64,000 nt of DNA from positions 6,738,773 to 6,802,772 of the forward strand of contig NW_003101681.1 of the NCBI RefSeq assembly GCF_000003855.2. Direction: 5' to 3'. The stretch's first letter is position 1; each line of letters opens with the position of its first letter. The notes beneath the pieces were generated by a model. It saw only the letters and a list, made by a program, of their open reading frames with translations. It did no database searches and was not told the origin of the DNA. This document shows, in pieces, positions 13,598-25,599 of the stretch. This DNA comes from Blastomyces gilchristii SLH14081 (taxonomy: Eukaryota; Ascomycota; Eurotiomycetes; Onygenales; Ajellomycetaceae). The position numbers and the translations under genes were made by a program.

Positions 13598-14065
13598 GTA
13601 ATGCTGATCAGAGACTGCACTGAAGCCTTTTTACAGAGAGAAGATAAAGAAACTGTAGAATTCTGTGAACTCAACTCAGTAGCAGTCTGAGCAGGGCTCA
13701 GATATGCTGTGAAAGAGAAACTATGAATTAAGCTTCTCAGAGTCACTGTTCTCAGAATCAAGCTCTTCTCAGAGTTCTCTCTGAATGATCACATGAGATC
13801 ATATATCACTGTGTTGATTGAGAGAGAGGGCAGTGTTGCAACAGCAGTGAAAGAGGCAGGAAAAGAACTGAACACAGACAAATCAACTGGCAGAAGAGAT
13901 GACATCTCACTGCAAGGCACAGCAACTACTGCCGCGGCTGTAAGAGATGCAGAAGAGAGAGAAAATGTGATAATGAGAGTAATACTTCTGCAGCTCATTG
14001 ATGCTGCTGCCTCTGCCTTCAACCTGGCTTTCTTAACAGTCATGAAGGCTGCAGCCACATCATAA
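13598..14065 (+). pseudogene. Element W extra coding region (ORF3) between pol and 3' LTR
   Basis: A sense-strand frame, open from about 13595 to the TAA after 14065 if two TGA codons (13688, 13724) are read as mutated Trp. The last 90 codons (from ATG 13793) have no stop at all and are unusually GC-rich for this element. The product is rich in Ala, Glu, Lys and Arg, for example TAVKEAGKELNTDK and AAAVRDAEEREN, and ends in a more hydrophobic stretch. I recognise no family. Elements Z and X carry comparable post-pol regions. The opposite strand is also open over 13789-14079, so strand choice rests on the extended frame and on element orientation. Confidence 0.45.
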
Positions 14066-14539
14066 AGACATTTACTCACTAGAAAACATCAGAATAAGTC
14101 TCTTATTATCTCTCAAGAATGATGCTCTCATGCACTCACTATTACAGAAGAGAGAGAGAGAAGAAAAATATATTACAGAGAGAGAAAATTCTTTTGAAAA
14201 ATTCTGTCACTACTGTTAGCTTTGTCTCTAAAATATATTACTTTTACAGAGAATTTTATATATAAAACAGAATATGATGAGAGATCTGTAAGTCACTTAT
14301 TAACTATATTTTTCACATTTCAAATCAATATATAAGAAACTCACTTATTACATGTTTAATTTAAATAAAGATGAGTAAAGAAAGATCTATACAGTCAGTA
14401 GAAAAACTCATCTATTTCTTTATATTATATACAGCATATGCACTGTTAATTAATTGATAACTGTTATTATATAACAAAGATAATTTCTAATCTGATAATC
14501 TTGAGAATATCTGAACTATGCTCTTAAAGAGAAGAGTAT

Positions 14540-15082
14540 TATTACACTTCTAGCTATATTAAGACTCTGCTGCAGTTTCACACAGCTTATCACTTTTATA
14601 TGAATAATTTCATTCATCTCACAGACTGTCTGAACCAGTTTTCAACTACTCTATAATATTATTCAGATATATTATAGAAAGATCTGATTAATAAATATAA
14701 GAATCTCACTTCTATATGAGATCAGCAGATTACTTTTTCTTAATAGTGAGACACTGCTGAGATATCACTTCAGCTATTCTCACTTGTAAAATGAGAGAAA
14801 GTATTCACTCATTGTCTATATAGAATAGCTAGATGCTGGCTTCTCATGAAAGAAGTCAGTGATTTATTTTTCTTCTACTGAAATATATACAAGAGTTACT
14901 GCATGTCTTATATAATCTTCTTAGTATACTAAGTATCATATCTGTGATATTCTTGTAATAATTCTGTAGTCTACAAGCTCACTATTTAAGTAAGATAGTC
15001 AAGCTTACTTATACAGCTTTTTAAACAACTATCTCTACATGACATCACTGACTAGTCACCGCTTCTGTTCCGCCATGTTACA
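14540..15082 (+). repeat. 3' LTR of element W
   Basis: 543 bp, same length as the 5' LTR, starting TATTACACTTC (from TGTCACGCCCC) and ending CGCCATGTTACA. Here the last ~30 bp keep CpG and CC steps while the start is mutated, the reverse of the 5' LTR. Target duplication ATACT follows at 15083-15087. Confidence 0.92.
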
Positions 15083-17150
15083 ATACTATATTAATATCAC
15101 TAAATTGTGAAATCAGTCTCTTTCTCAGACATTGAAGAATTATTAATACAGAATTCATTCTTTATTAGTGTTTCAACAACAACTGCATTATTAAGATAGA
15201 AATCTTCAATAAGATATTTGATATATTGATAATATTTTAAATTAATTTCTTTGTCAGAACAATTAACTTTCATACTTAAATACTTAATTAATTGATATAG
15301 ATTCTTGACTTCTAATTTATCACTGAGTATACTCACTAGTTAATCAGCATTTTCAGAAACTTCAGATATAATGTTAAGATTGTCAACATAGATTGTTATA
15401 TAGAGATATTATCTGAATGTATGATATCAGAGTATCAGATCATAGACACTGACTGTAAATTCAAGATTACTTAACAGAGCTGTTAAGTAATTATATCAGA
15501 TCTTCACTGTGAAATCCAGGCTGTATAAACTACTCTCAATTACACAGACAAGTGTTTTGAGTGAACCTGTCTCAAATTCAGTGAGTTATCTCATATAGAT
15601 CTTCTTAGTAAGGCACTAATACAGATATACTATCACTATATTCACTTAATAAAGTGTTTAACTGTGTAGTACTGCTATTGTAAAAAGAATACAATTGACA
15701 GTATCAGTGATAATAGAAGTATAGATCTCTTCTCTAGAACTCTTCTTAAGTCAGTTATTATAAATCACTTAATGTGATTTTCTAAGAATATTATCAGAAT
15801 CAGTATTCAGATTCACAGGCCTATCTTTCTCAAGAAATACTCAATAGCTCAGAGTAATTGATTCATTCTTCAGAATATCAGATCTAAAGATCAAACTTTA
15901 TATATTATGTCGCTTCAGGTCAGTAATCTCTCATTGTATAAACTTCTTTCAATAATGTTCTACCTTCTCTGACCAAGATGTCACATTCTTGTAGAACTTT
16001 AAGAGGTTACCTGTAACAGAGCTTAGAGTATATGTAGTCAGTGATTTTGCGGGCTGCAATTATGTAGAATTCAGATTATCAATGTCAGAAGCATTCTCAT
16101 TATTAATCAGACAAATGCCAGGTTTCAGTTCAGTGATATAATTAATGAGTGTTACAGATGTAACAACTGATTCTGATTTTTCAGTAATCAGAAATCTCAC
16201 ATCACTACTGATAATAATCTTATCAGATTCAGGATTTTATAGATGATAGATTGATATGTCACTGAATTCAATGATATGATAGAAATCAACATGTGAAGAA
16301 AGCTTATTCACAGATCTCTGAAATTCATGTCAGTGAACAAAGATCACTGCACTCAATCAGTGAAAATGCCTCACATTCAGTGAGATATTTGTAAGTGCAT
16401 ATTAAGAAATCTTATGTAAACTTGAGATCATGAGAGTCTCTGCAGTAGAGAATCAAAATTTCAAGTTATAAAGAACTGTAGATATAGAAGTATTATTGAT
16501 TATTATAATCACTGTCTCTAGAATGTTTACTCAGAACTTCTTAAAGAGATTATCTTTCAAAAGAGCAGCTCTAACTCATTTTATAATAGTGCAGATTTCA
16601 TGTTCAGAAACTTCATCTTGATGTGATGAATAAGATATCATTGATTCTCATTTAATATCATATGAATTCATAACTGTGTGTATATGTGTAGATTGGAAAA
16701 CATCATCAATATCAGTCTGTAGAAAACCAGAAGCTGTATACCTCAGATTACTCATGAATCTGAGCTATAACTCAAAGTATTGAACAGTCTCATTCTTGAA
16801 CTTTAAAAAATATACTCAATGATAGCAAGTTGCATTGCAGGTGATAAGCATTCAGTATTTAATTCTCTGACAGAACTCAAAGAGATGATCAGAGAGATCT
16901 TTCAATGTATATCTACTATCTACAAGATTAATATGAACCTTCTTAATGAATTGAATAGATCTAGACATCAGTGTTTTTTAATAATCTCATCTTATATCTG
17001 TCTTGACACATTCTTTGCAAAAGAACTTAGTCTTAGAATCTTTAATTATAACTTCAGTATGAGAATTCTTGATCATAGTAATTATAGCACTAGTGTGAAT
17101 ATAACTGAAATTGTAATATTAATTCAAAAGAGTCTTTGATATCTTTGTAT
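15083..17150 (-). pseudogene. Copia V reverse transcriptase and integrase remnant
   Basis: On the - strand, 15100-15336 holds YQYIKYLIEDFYLNNAVVVE, typical of the copia RT end, preceded near 15385-15405 by YVDNLNI, the YVDDL catalytic box with Asp changed to Asn. Around 16200-16250 the phrase IIISSDVRF matches the conserved linker (I.SRDV.F) between integrase and RT. Near 16960-17030, FFCKECVK followed by VHINLVD (16895-16915) matches the end of the integrase zinc finger and the start of the catalytic core. Stops break all frames. Confidence 0.8.
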
Positions 17151-17973
17151 TCTTAAGGTCTATATTCATGACTGCAGAATCAATGTTATTAATAGTAGTA
17201 GTAGTAGTCACAGAAAAAACAACTTTTTGCTCAAAATCATACTCATGAGACATCATAATATACTTGACTGTCTTACTGAGATAATTGAAATCCTCATTGA
17301 ACTCTTATTTAATAATTTTATATATATTATTCTGAGCAGTCTGAACTGTATGAAAAATGACATCATTCAGAGCTCTACAAATGAAAAATGAGAGAATAGT
17401 GAAAGATAATGTAAATTGAAATTCCTGATCTTCAAGCTTTGCAAATAAGAGTAGGTTAACTGTAACATTAGAAATATATTGAACATTTCACAAGTTAACA
17501 TCATTATTCTCAATCTTTAAGATAACAGTTTCAATCTTCTTGATAAACTCAGTTTTCTCAGTTGCAGAATTGACAGAGATGTTATCATTAAAAGATTTAA
17601 TATTTGAAAAAGAATGAAGCTCATCTATTATATTCAGACTTATACATATGTTCAAATATCAAGATTCAGAGACTGATATTTCAGTGACTGTGAAAGAGAA
17701 ATAGAACTCAATCTTTATAATCACTGTATTTACTACTGATTGAGAACTTACTAAGTTATTCTTCTTCTCTTTCTTTTTATTATCATTCTTCTTGTTCATC
17801 TTCTTTTTTCTTTTATCAGAATGTAAGATAAAATATCTATCAATATATATTCATGTCTTTTACAGTGAGTGTACTTTTATACAGTTGTACTTTTATTCTC
17901 ATCTTTATTCTTATTCTTTTTCACAGTTACAGAATCAGTCTGAGACTGCTTTTTTAATTCAGTAGTAATTTTC
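17151..17973 (-). pseudogene. Copia V gag-side remnant, poorly resolved
   Basis: Sequence upstream of the integrase on the - strand, where copia gag and protease should lie. It is AT-rich with Lys/Asn-rich broken frames near 17750-17830. I could not identify a gag motif. It ends abruptly at the (TTA)n tail of LINE B. Confidence 0.4.

Positions 17974-18005
<32 letters not shown>
17974..18005 (-). repeat. (TTA)n tail of LINE B
   Basis: Trinucleotide repeat TTA (AAT on the LINE strand) of about 32 bp, immediately before the conserved LINE end CTTCAATTATAG. Confidence 0.9.
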
Positions 18006-18006
<1 letters not shown>

Positions 18007-18359
18007 TTCAATTATAGATGTATGCAGTCAGAGACTATGACATCTACCTGAGAACTTTTAGTTCTCAGGGTTTTTCCTATATCTGTAAAGTTAACTATTA
18101 TACATTCATCAATTTCAGATATGCAAAATCAGAAAATTCCAGCCCAGAATACAAAAACTGTTTACAAATTGCAGTGTTTTAACATCATCTCATACTTTGA
18201 AACCATTTGACAATATCATGACAAAGGAAAAGAGAACACAGTCTTAAAGATAGACACATTAAATAGATAGACAGAAAGAAATTGAAAGAAAAAGATAGAA
18301 TAAAGAAAGACTGTAATAAAACAAATTATTAAAAGATAGTATATAGCTGTTTTAACAGA

Positions 18360-21300
18360 CTATATCTGGTTGATTTCCTCCTCTTCATATTCAGATAATT
18401 CTGAATTTAGCCATTTTCTTGTAGCTGCTTGAGTTTCTGATAGAAAGTCTATTAAGTATTTAATTCCTGTCTCAGTTGAGAATAAGAATCTCATATTTAA
18501 TTGATTTAGATCATACTTCTCTTTCAATCTGACTCTGAGACTATTGTATAATGCACAGTGCATTACAATATGCTCAGGATTCTCATTTGTATTACAGAAT
18601 GAGCATTCTATTGAGTCAAATCTATCATCAAATCTTTGTATATAAGATTTGAAATAGCCATGTCCTAGTTTCAGCTGTATTATAGATGAGAATATTTTCT
18701 TTTTACATTTAATTGAACAAGATTTCCACTTGGGCTTTGTTTCAAATCTTGAATAATGTATACTCTTCTTTTGTTTCTGCCAGCTTCCATTCCACTTGTC
18801 TAAACAAGATTCTTTTATTTTTCTCTTTATAAAAGACCAAGACACAATTTTTTGAGTAGATCTGCTTAATTCTGCACTCTTTTTTACAGCTGAATCAGCC
18901 AATTCATTGCCATGAATATTCATATGAGCAGGAACCCAGTGCAGATGAATAATCAGCTTTGATGTTCTTCTCTTTTGAATTTTCAAAACAGAGTTTAAGA
19001 TCAGTTCAAGATTCATTTGATTATTATGAATCTGACTATTTCTAAGTCTTTTTAAAGCAGCTTGACTATCAGAGAATATTCATGCCTCTTTCAAACTATT
19101 TCCTCTTTTATGAGATTTTATTTCAATGAGTTTGAAAGCTTTAACTATTGCAAATAGTTCAGCATCAATGACTTCAGATTCACAGCCTAAATTCCAGAAA
19201 TCTGAGATAAAATTGATATTATCTTTAAAATAAGCAATGCCTGCACCTAATCTATTCAAATTCTCATTTTTTGAGTCATCTGAATAAATCAGAATAGAGT
19301 CTTTTATATTGATTGTAGAAATTCTCTTTGAATGCTGTTCATATTCTTTCTCTTTAGATAGTTCACTTATTTGTAAGTCTATAAGAGATTCAAGCTTTTC
19401 TCTTCAGAGAGATAACTTCTCATAATCAACTTTTTCAACATTTAAAAAAGAAAATTGATTTTTAATCAGAGAGCATAGTCTGTACAGTTGAGAAGATATT
19501 TTCTTTGAAGAATTATTTTCATTTCAATCAAGAAATCTATTTCAATTCAGTTCATTTTCAGAGTTAATTGATGAAAATGAAGAAGAGACTCTTTCTCTGA
19601 TTATATAACTTAAGCTTATCTTTATAACTCTCAGAGCATAGTTCATACAGGTCTTTTCAAATCTAATAGTAGAAGAAGGAATTGAAGCTTCAATTTTCAT
19701 TGCTTTAATAGAAGAGGATTTAAATGCTCTCAGAATTCTTCTCAAGACTCTGTTTTACAGACTTTGAAAGAGTTCAGTGAAATTCTCTTGATTATTTCAT
19801 TCAACTTAAACTTCATAATCAGCTACTGATGTAATACAGGCTATATATAACTGTTTCATAGCTTAGAAGAACAGATCTCTCTCTGTATTTAATAGTCTGA
19901 TTATGTTGTTCAATAGTCTTTCTGTCTTGATAGTTCTTTGTTGAATGTGATATTTAAAATTCAACTTAGAGTTTGATCATACTTCTAATTATTTAACATT
20001 TACACTGAGTTTAATCTCTTTATTTAAAAGTGTTAGAGATAGTTCTTTCTCATTGAATCTAGAAAAGAAATGAATTAACTCAGTATTATTCATATTAAAT
20101 TGAATTTAATTGATATCTGATCTAATAAAGATTTCCTTTACAGCTTCTTCAATCACTTTTAAATTCTCTTTGATTGTTTTTACACTGTAGACTAGATCAA
20201 TATCATTTATATAACTCAGAGATCACACTATTATCATATTTCTATTTTTGAATAGATATGCAGTGTATATTATAAATAAAATAAGTGAGATTGAAGATTC
20301 TTGTGATACTTCTATTTTTATCTCAGTCTTATCTTATTTCATTCCATCAAAGAAAAGTTATATAATTCTTTTAAACATAAAACAGTTAACTCATTTTATT
20401 AGAGAAAGTGACAGTTTTAACATCTTCAATATCTGAATTAACTTTGACTTTGAAATATAATCAAATACTTCTTTTATATCAATAAAAACTGCAGTTGAGA
20501 CCAGATCTTCATACTTTGCTATTTAAATATTATAAACAACTGAGAGAACAGTGTCAATTACAGAACACTGTTTTCTATCTCTCATTTATTCACTGAATAA
20601 AAGAGAATTACTGATAGAGCTTATAAAAGATAGTTAAGTAGCTATTATCTTTTCTAAAACCTTTTCTAGACAGTTCAATAGAGATATTACTCTATATAAC
20701 TTAGAAATTGAAGTTTTTTATTAGATTTTATAAGAATCACTTCAGTGACTTCTCTCCAGTATTCAGAATGATATTCATTTTTCAAGAGATTGAAAAAGAG
20801 CTCAAAATATTCATTCTCTAAGTAGAAGTATGTATTTTGAATAATTAAGTGATTAATTGAATCAGGCCCTGCAGCAGTTTTAACTGAACTTGAGAAGATA
20901 ACTGACTCTAATTCATCTTGAGTAAGATCAGACTATTTCCAGTCATTTTCATTAATATAGTTGAGAAGTGATATATTCTCTTTCTCTGAATCTGAATCTG
21001 ATGAGTTTTGAAAGAGAGTTCTTATAAAAGCTTGATATTTTTTCTCAAAAGAGTTTGCTGTATATAATTCATTCTGAAACTTATATTCTACAGTTGGAAG
21101 TTTTACTACACTTCTTGTTTTAGTATAGTTAAAAGCTTTAAAAAGTTTCTTTTCTTATACTTCTTCAAGAAATTTATTTCAGCAGTCTGTTTTAGCTTCT
21201 TTAATATCTGAAAAATATTCATTTCTGACAGCTTTGAACTCTTTATCAGAAATTATATCATTCTTTCAATCTCTTCTAGCAGTAGTCAATTGTTTTCATT

Positions 21301-22315
21301 TAGATGTAATATTCTTATTTTATCAAGATTTTAAATACTCAGAAGACTTTCTCTTTGAAATATTATCTTTAACACTTACTAGAATAATAGATGTAATGAG
21401 CTTCACTCTATTCTTAAGCATTTCATTTGAGATATCTTGATCAGAATTTCAATATAGCTCACTCTGTCTTTCAGATTTTAACAGTTTTATGCTTTCTTCA
21501 ACTATCTTTCAGTCAGCTTTTTCAAAGTTAAACTGATTAAAGAGAAGAGAGTTTTCACTCATTTATTCTTCACTCAGTTTAATATCAAATTGAATAATCT
21601 CATGATCTGATCCTGATGTCTCATTTAAATTAATAAATCAGTTTACAAGTCTTTTTTTCATTAAATTTTGTGATATGAAGATTAGATCTATAATAGATTT
21701 CTGTTTCATATCTTTTCTAAAGAATGTTTATTAATCAGACTTGTTAACTAAATCTATTAAATACTTAAAGATTTATTAAATCAGATTATCAGCTCTTACT
21801 GCTCTTTTACATTCTGAATTTCATCAGAGATGATGTGTATTGAAATCTCCTACAATTATAGAGTTTCTTGATAAAGTTATGTTCAGAAATCCTCTATTAA
21901 TTGTTCAGATGTTATTATTTTTCTTCAATAACTTCTCATTACAGATATTTATAAGATGTATAGTATCAAACTCATTCTCTTTATCTATAATATCAATTAT
22001 CAGAATATCAGAGTCAGATATGATATTAAATCTTAGATTAAATTGATATATTGATCTCTTTCTTTCATAGATCACTACTCTTGACTTTATCTCAGACTTT
22101 TGAGATATAAAGCAGTAGTAGCTTGAATGAGAAATGATATATTTTTACTCAGCATCAAAATTTGGCTTCTGAAGCAGTATAAAATCAACTTTTTATTCAA
22201 ATACAATTTGAAGATAAGAATAAATGCAATTTGAGTTTCTATTCACATTATTTTAAATAAATGTGATTTTTGAAGAGTTTTTAAACTTTTTTTATTATTT
22301 TTGTTGTATATTCAT
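18360..22315 (-). pseudogene. LINE B ORF2: endonuclease, reverse transcriptase, RNase H, zinc knuckle
   Basis: Start ATG at 22315 (MNIQQK) leads into an apurinic-type endonuclease with VDFILLQ near 22170-22200, then RT and RNase H. The 5' part carries many TGA and TAA stops. The last 218 codons (19016-18360) are fully open: they contain the RNase H end with WVPAHMNIHGNELADSA and the C-terminal knuckle CSFCNTNENPEHIVMHC, then stop at 18360-18362. The upstream RNase H part (DDSK near 19278, DAELFAI near 19166) is nearly open too. So one element has a dead front and an almost undamaged end. Confidence 0.85.
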
Positions 22316-22827
22316 ATTAAAAGAGAGTAGAGTAGAATCTAATCACTATTATCAGATAGTAGATTATAACTATTCTGAAAGATAGAAATCTCAACTGCTT
22401 GTATTATATCTAGTTTATTATCAGAGTCATTTCTTAATTCTCTAATCTTAACAGAAGTTTGAGAATTCAAATTCTGTTTACATTTAGCTGAAGAATTGAA
22501 GTTTGAAGATTTAGATAGTTGAGAGTTTCTTCTTTTTAAGCTTGCAGTTGTGAGTTTACTGACTTAACTATTCTCTTCAGTTCTAGATTTGCTTTGAGCT
22601 TCATGTTTTCTTCAATTCTTTTAAGTTCTTGAAGTAAATATACATTGTTTTGAGCTAGATGCATGTTTTTCTTTGCAATTAGAGCATTTAAGCAGAGTAT
22701 ATTAACATATTTCATCTCTTTTTAAGTATGTTTCATATTTATGCTCACTAGTTTTATAATCTCTGGCATAGAATGCACATTTTGAGTCTCTGAAATAGAA
22801 GATTGTAGAGTATTCATATCTCTGATA

Positions 22828-23012
22828 TGTGATTCAAAGGTTGCTTAAGCCAGCGTACAATTACAGGCGTACACTGGCTTCTTATATATTGAATCTCATA
22901 TGCTAAATTAATTAGTGGCCGCTAGGGCCCTTCTTTACATTCATACATGTACACTAGTAGTTTGAAAGCAGCTGTGTTATTATTCAACAGTTATACATTC
23001 TTCTGAATCACA
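22828..23012 (-). repeat. 3' LTR of element Z
   Basis: 185 bp, beginning TGTGATTCAAAGG and ending TTCTGAATCACA. Contains GGCCGCTAGGGCCC. Differs from the other Z LTR mainly by C/T and G/A transitions. Confidence 0.92.
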
Positions 23013-23599
23013 TTCTCTTCTATCAGATTCAGTCACACTCACATAATCATGTTGTATACTCTAGCTTCATGCAGATTAGCTCATCACTAGCATTTCATAA
23101 TTATGTGATCTATTTCTGATTCAGCTAGTATTCTGTGTACACTCTCACAAAGAAACTTTCACTATATTATATCACTCATTCACTAACTTTTCTCATTCTT
23201 CAATCATCTTTTTCATTTCATCATCATTGAATGCTATTATCATTCAAGATTTCTATCTCTTCTTCTGTTCAACTCTTTCTATCTGTTCATCTATCACATT
23301 GTACACATTTCTGGCAATGATCTCTCATTTCTATAACAAGTGTTATTATAGTACTCATACCAGGCAGTTCATTAGCAGTAAGTGTAATGCATTGTGAAAC
23401 ATGATCAGAACTTGTTTATCTTCTAATAATTGTCAGAACAACATATTATCATGAATGATGATACATCTTCTTCATCTTCTTATACACTCTCTTTATCTTC
23501 TTATACACTTTCAATTATTTCTCTTCTCAGCAGGTTTCTGATTGTGTTTTCTGACATGATTTTGCATAGACACAGATGCTGATATATTTGTTTTTATTT

Positions 23600-25010
23600 A
23601 CATAGAATCTTCACATGTTGACAGATTCACATCTGCTAATGATAATGAACCTGATGTTACATTCTTGATTGAGAACTTGAAGAACATGATAATGAAGAAA
23701 TTATCTATATCATGTGTGACTGAGTCTCTCACATCTCTCTCTGTCTTCTCTGTTTCTTTCTCTGCTGCTCTCTCTCAATCTTCTACATCTGCTTCTGTGT
23801 CTGATTCCTCTCTCACTACCCCTGTTCCTGCAACCCTCACTTCTGCAACTTCTGGTTTTACTGTCTCTGCTTTTGTTACCAGCTCTTCTCATTTCAAGAA
23901 GATATTGTATAGGCTTAATGAATCATCTCTTTCAGTGTGTATACTCTCACTCTTCTTACTAACTCTCAGAATGATTTATTGTATAAAGACTGTGTATAAC
24001 ATGACTATCTAAAGCTCAGTCACAGATGTCAATTATTATATTCATTTTAAATATTCATAGTGAGAGAATTATTCATTTATATCAGAGAATCACTCTTCTT
24101 CTCAACAGTGTTAAGTTTGTAAGTCTTTTTCTTTTTATCTTTTCTTTCTGATACTAATTTTTCTGTTCTTAGAGAAAATTATTATCAGTTTTACTGTGCA
24201 CAAAGTTATAATATTCACAGATATTAAGAAACTTTTCATAACTGTAAAGTTCAATATTACAGAGATATTCACTCTGATGAATTTCTTTAGAATAATAGAT
24301 TCATATCAGTCTATTCTCTGATATCTGTCATTCAACTTTGTAATACAGGTGAAAGATATCTGTGTTTTCAGAAACAGAAATATGAATATCATACTCTTTT
24401 ACATCTGTGAGTGTGAGGCTTGTATATCTTATCTGAGATGTCATTGTAAGAATGAGCTGTTCACATACTGTGTTCTGCTTTCTGTATTTCTCTGTGTTCT
24501 TCTCTCTCTTTCTGAGAAGTCTCATGTGTGTTGTAATTACACATACAATTCTAAGATCAGCAGATGTTCATTCAGTAATTATTATCTCTGTTTTTATGAT
24601 TTCATATACTAATAATAGTTCTTAGTTGCTTCAGCATCAGAGATCATTTTAATCAAAGATGACAACACTGCTGAGACTATTCTCTCTCACTCTCAAGCTT
24701 CTCTCATCACTTCTTCTTCCTTCTCTGTGAGAAAGGTTGTGCATATATCAGATTATAAGTGTTCAGCTCTGAGTGACTTCTGTAATTTGTTCAGTTCTGT
24801 ATCTTCTTCTTCTTCTGTTTCTTCTGTCTCTATTTCTCCTACTCTGACTTCTAGTTCTGTGAGTTCTGCACTCTTCTTCAATTTCTCTACACATATGCAT
24901 GCATATTTTTATATTGGCATTTCAGTCAATCTTGTGATAAATGACATTAATATTGTATACAGAGTGATAGAGGAATCAGAGATATGTACAGTATTATTAT
25001 AAGAGCAGCT
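23600..25010 (-). pseudogene. Element Z extra coding region (ORF3) between pol and 3' LTR
   Basis: On the - strand (element sense) there are acidic, coil-forming stretches: EELVTKAETVKPEVAEV and VREESDTEADVED followed by a TGA (mutated Trp) and ERAAEKETEKTERDV (about 23890-23720), and upstream ELTELEVRVGEIETEETEEE (about 24870-24800). The region is less AT-rich than its surroundings. No family is recognised. The complementary + strand is also open and Ser/Thr-rich (23665-24012, 24727-25002), which I treat as a shadow because the sense frame resembles the post-pol frame of element W in composition. It is broken by several stops. Confidence 0.4.
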
Positions 25011-25599
25011 TATGACTCTCAAATTTCTTACAGATCTCAAGTTTTGAGATTTTCTTTATTTTTGATGTTTTTCAGATGATGTGATGTTGGAAATAGATTA
25101 AATGTGTGACATATAAAAATGAATGAGATATGTATGATAATATTTGTCTTTTACAGCTGACTCTTACAGTTAATGATCAATTCATTATCTCTTTTCTTAC
25201 ACTTTTTCTCTATCTGCTAGTCACTACTCTTACATAATCTCTATATAATACAGTGTTCAGTGACTAGATTCAGCAGCTTTCAACTTTTTATAATTCTGTC
25301 TCATGTATTATACTGTCTCTCTTCACTCACTCAGATCACTACAGTAAACAGCTCATTGAAACTAATCTCATCTGATCTCTGAGTATTCTCAGAGATTGAG
25401 ATGACTTGATCTCATACATCTGCAGATATTTCAGATAGTTCATTCTCTGTAATCTCTGTGATTGAACTGATGTAAACAGTTGAATTTAACTCTGAATTTC
25501 TTTTTCTTCTGCAATCTGACTCATATGCAAGTCTGCTGCTCTGAGATCACTTTTTACTGTATTATGTCTGCTATCTGTGATGTGTTATCATACAATCAG

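Larger units (their letters stand above)
7256..15082 (+). mobile_element. Gypsy element W, full-length Ty3/gypsy chromodomain retrotransposon, RIP-degraded
   Basis: Complete 7,827-bp element on the + strand, bounded by two 543-bp LTRs and a perfect 5-bp target duplication ATACT. The order gag, protease, RT, RNase H, integrase, chromodomain is that of Ty3/gypsy chromodomain elements, in which the chromodomain guides integration into heterochromatin. A purine-rich tract (AAAGAGAAGAGTAT) precedes the right LTR. After pol there are about 1.8 kb before the 3' LTR with an extra coding region. RIP-type stops are everywhere, so the element is dead. It sits in copia V and is therefore younger than V. 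Confidence 0.95.
6353..17973 (-). mobile_element. Copia element V (Ty1/copia relic), interrupted by W at 7256-15082
   Basis: Copia-type retrotransposon read on the - strand. From its 3' end (left) it shows LTR, RNase H (6600-7255), reverse transcriptase (15083-15900), the IN-RT linker and integrase (16050-17040), in the copia order IN-RT-RH. W splits it between RT and RNase H with a 5-bp duplication (ATACT at 7251-7255 and 15083-15087). The right side is cut at 17974 by the tail of LINE B, and I could not find the 5' LTR beyond LINE B. All frames are full of stops. Confidence 0.8.

Noticed and set aside
13408..14079. - strand frames inside element W (117 and 96 codons)
   Set aside because: Antisense to W. 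The + strand frame runs further upstream when TGA is read as Trp.
23665..25002. Ser/Thr-rich + strand frames inside element Z
   Set aside because: They lie antisense to the element; the - strand frame there is a better match to an acidic coiled protein, similar in composition to the post-pol frame of W.
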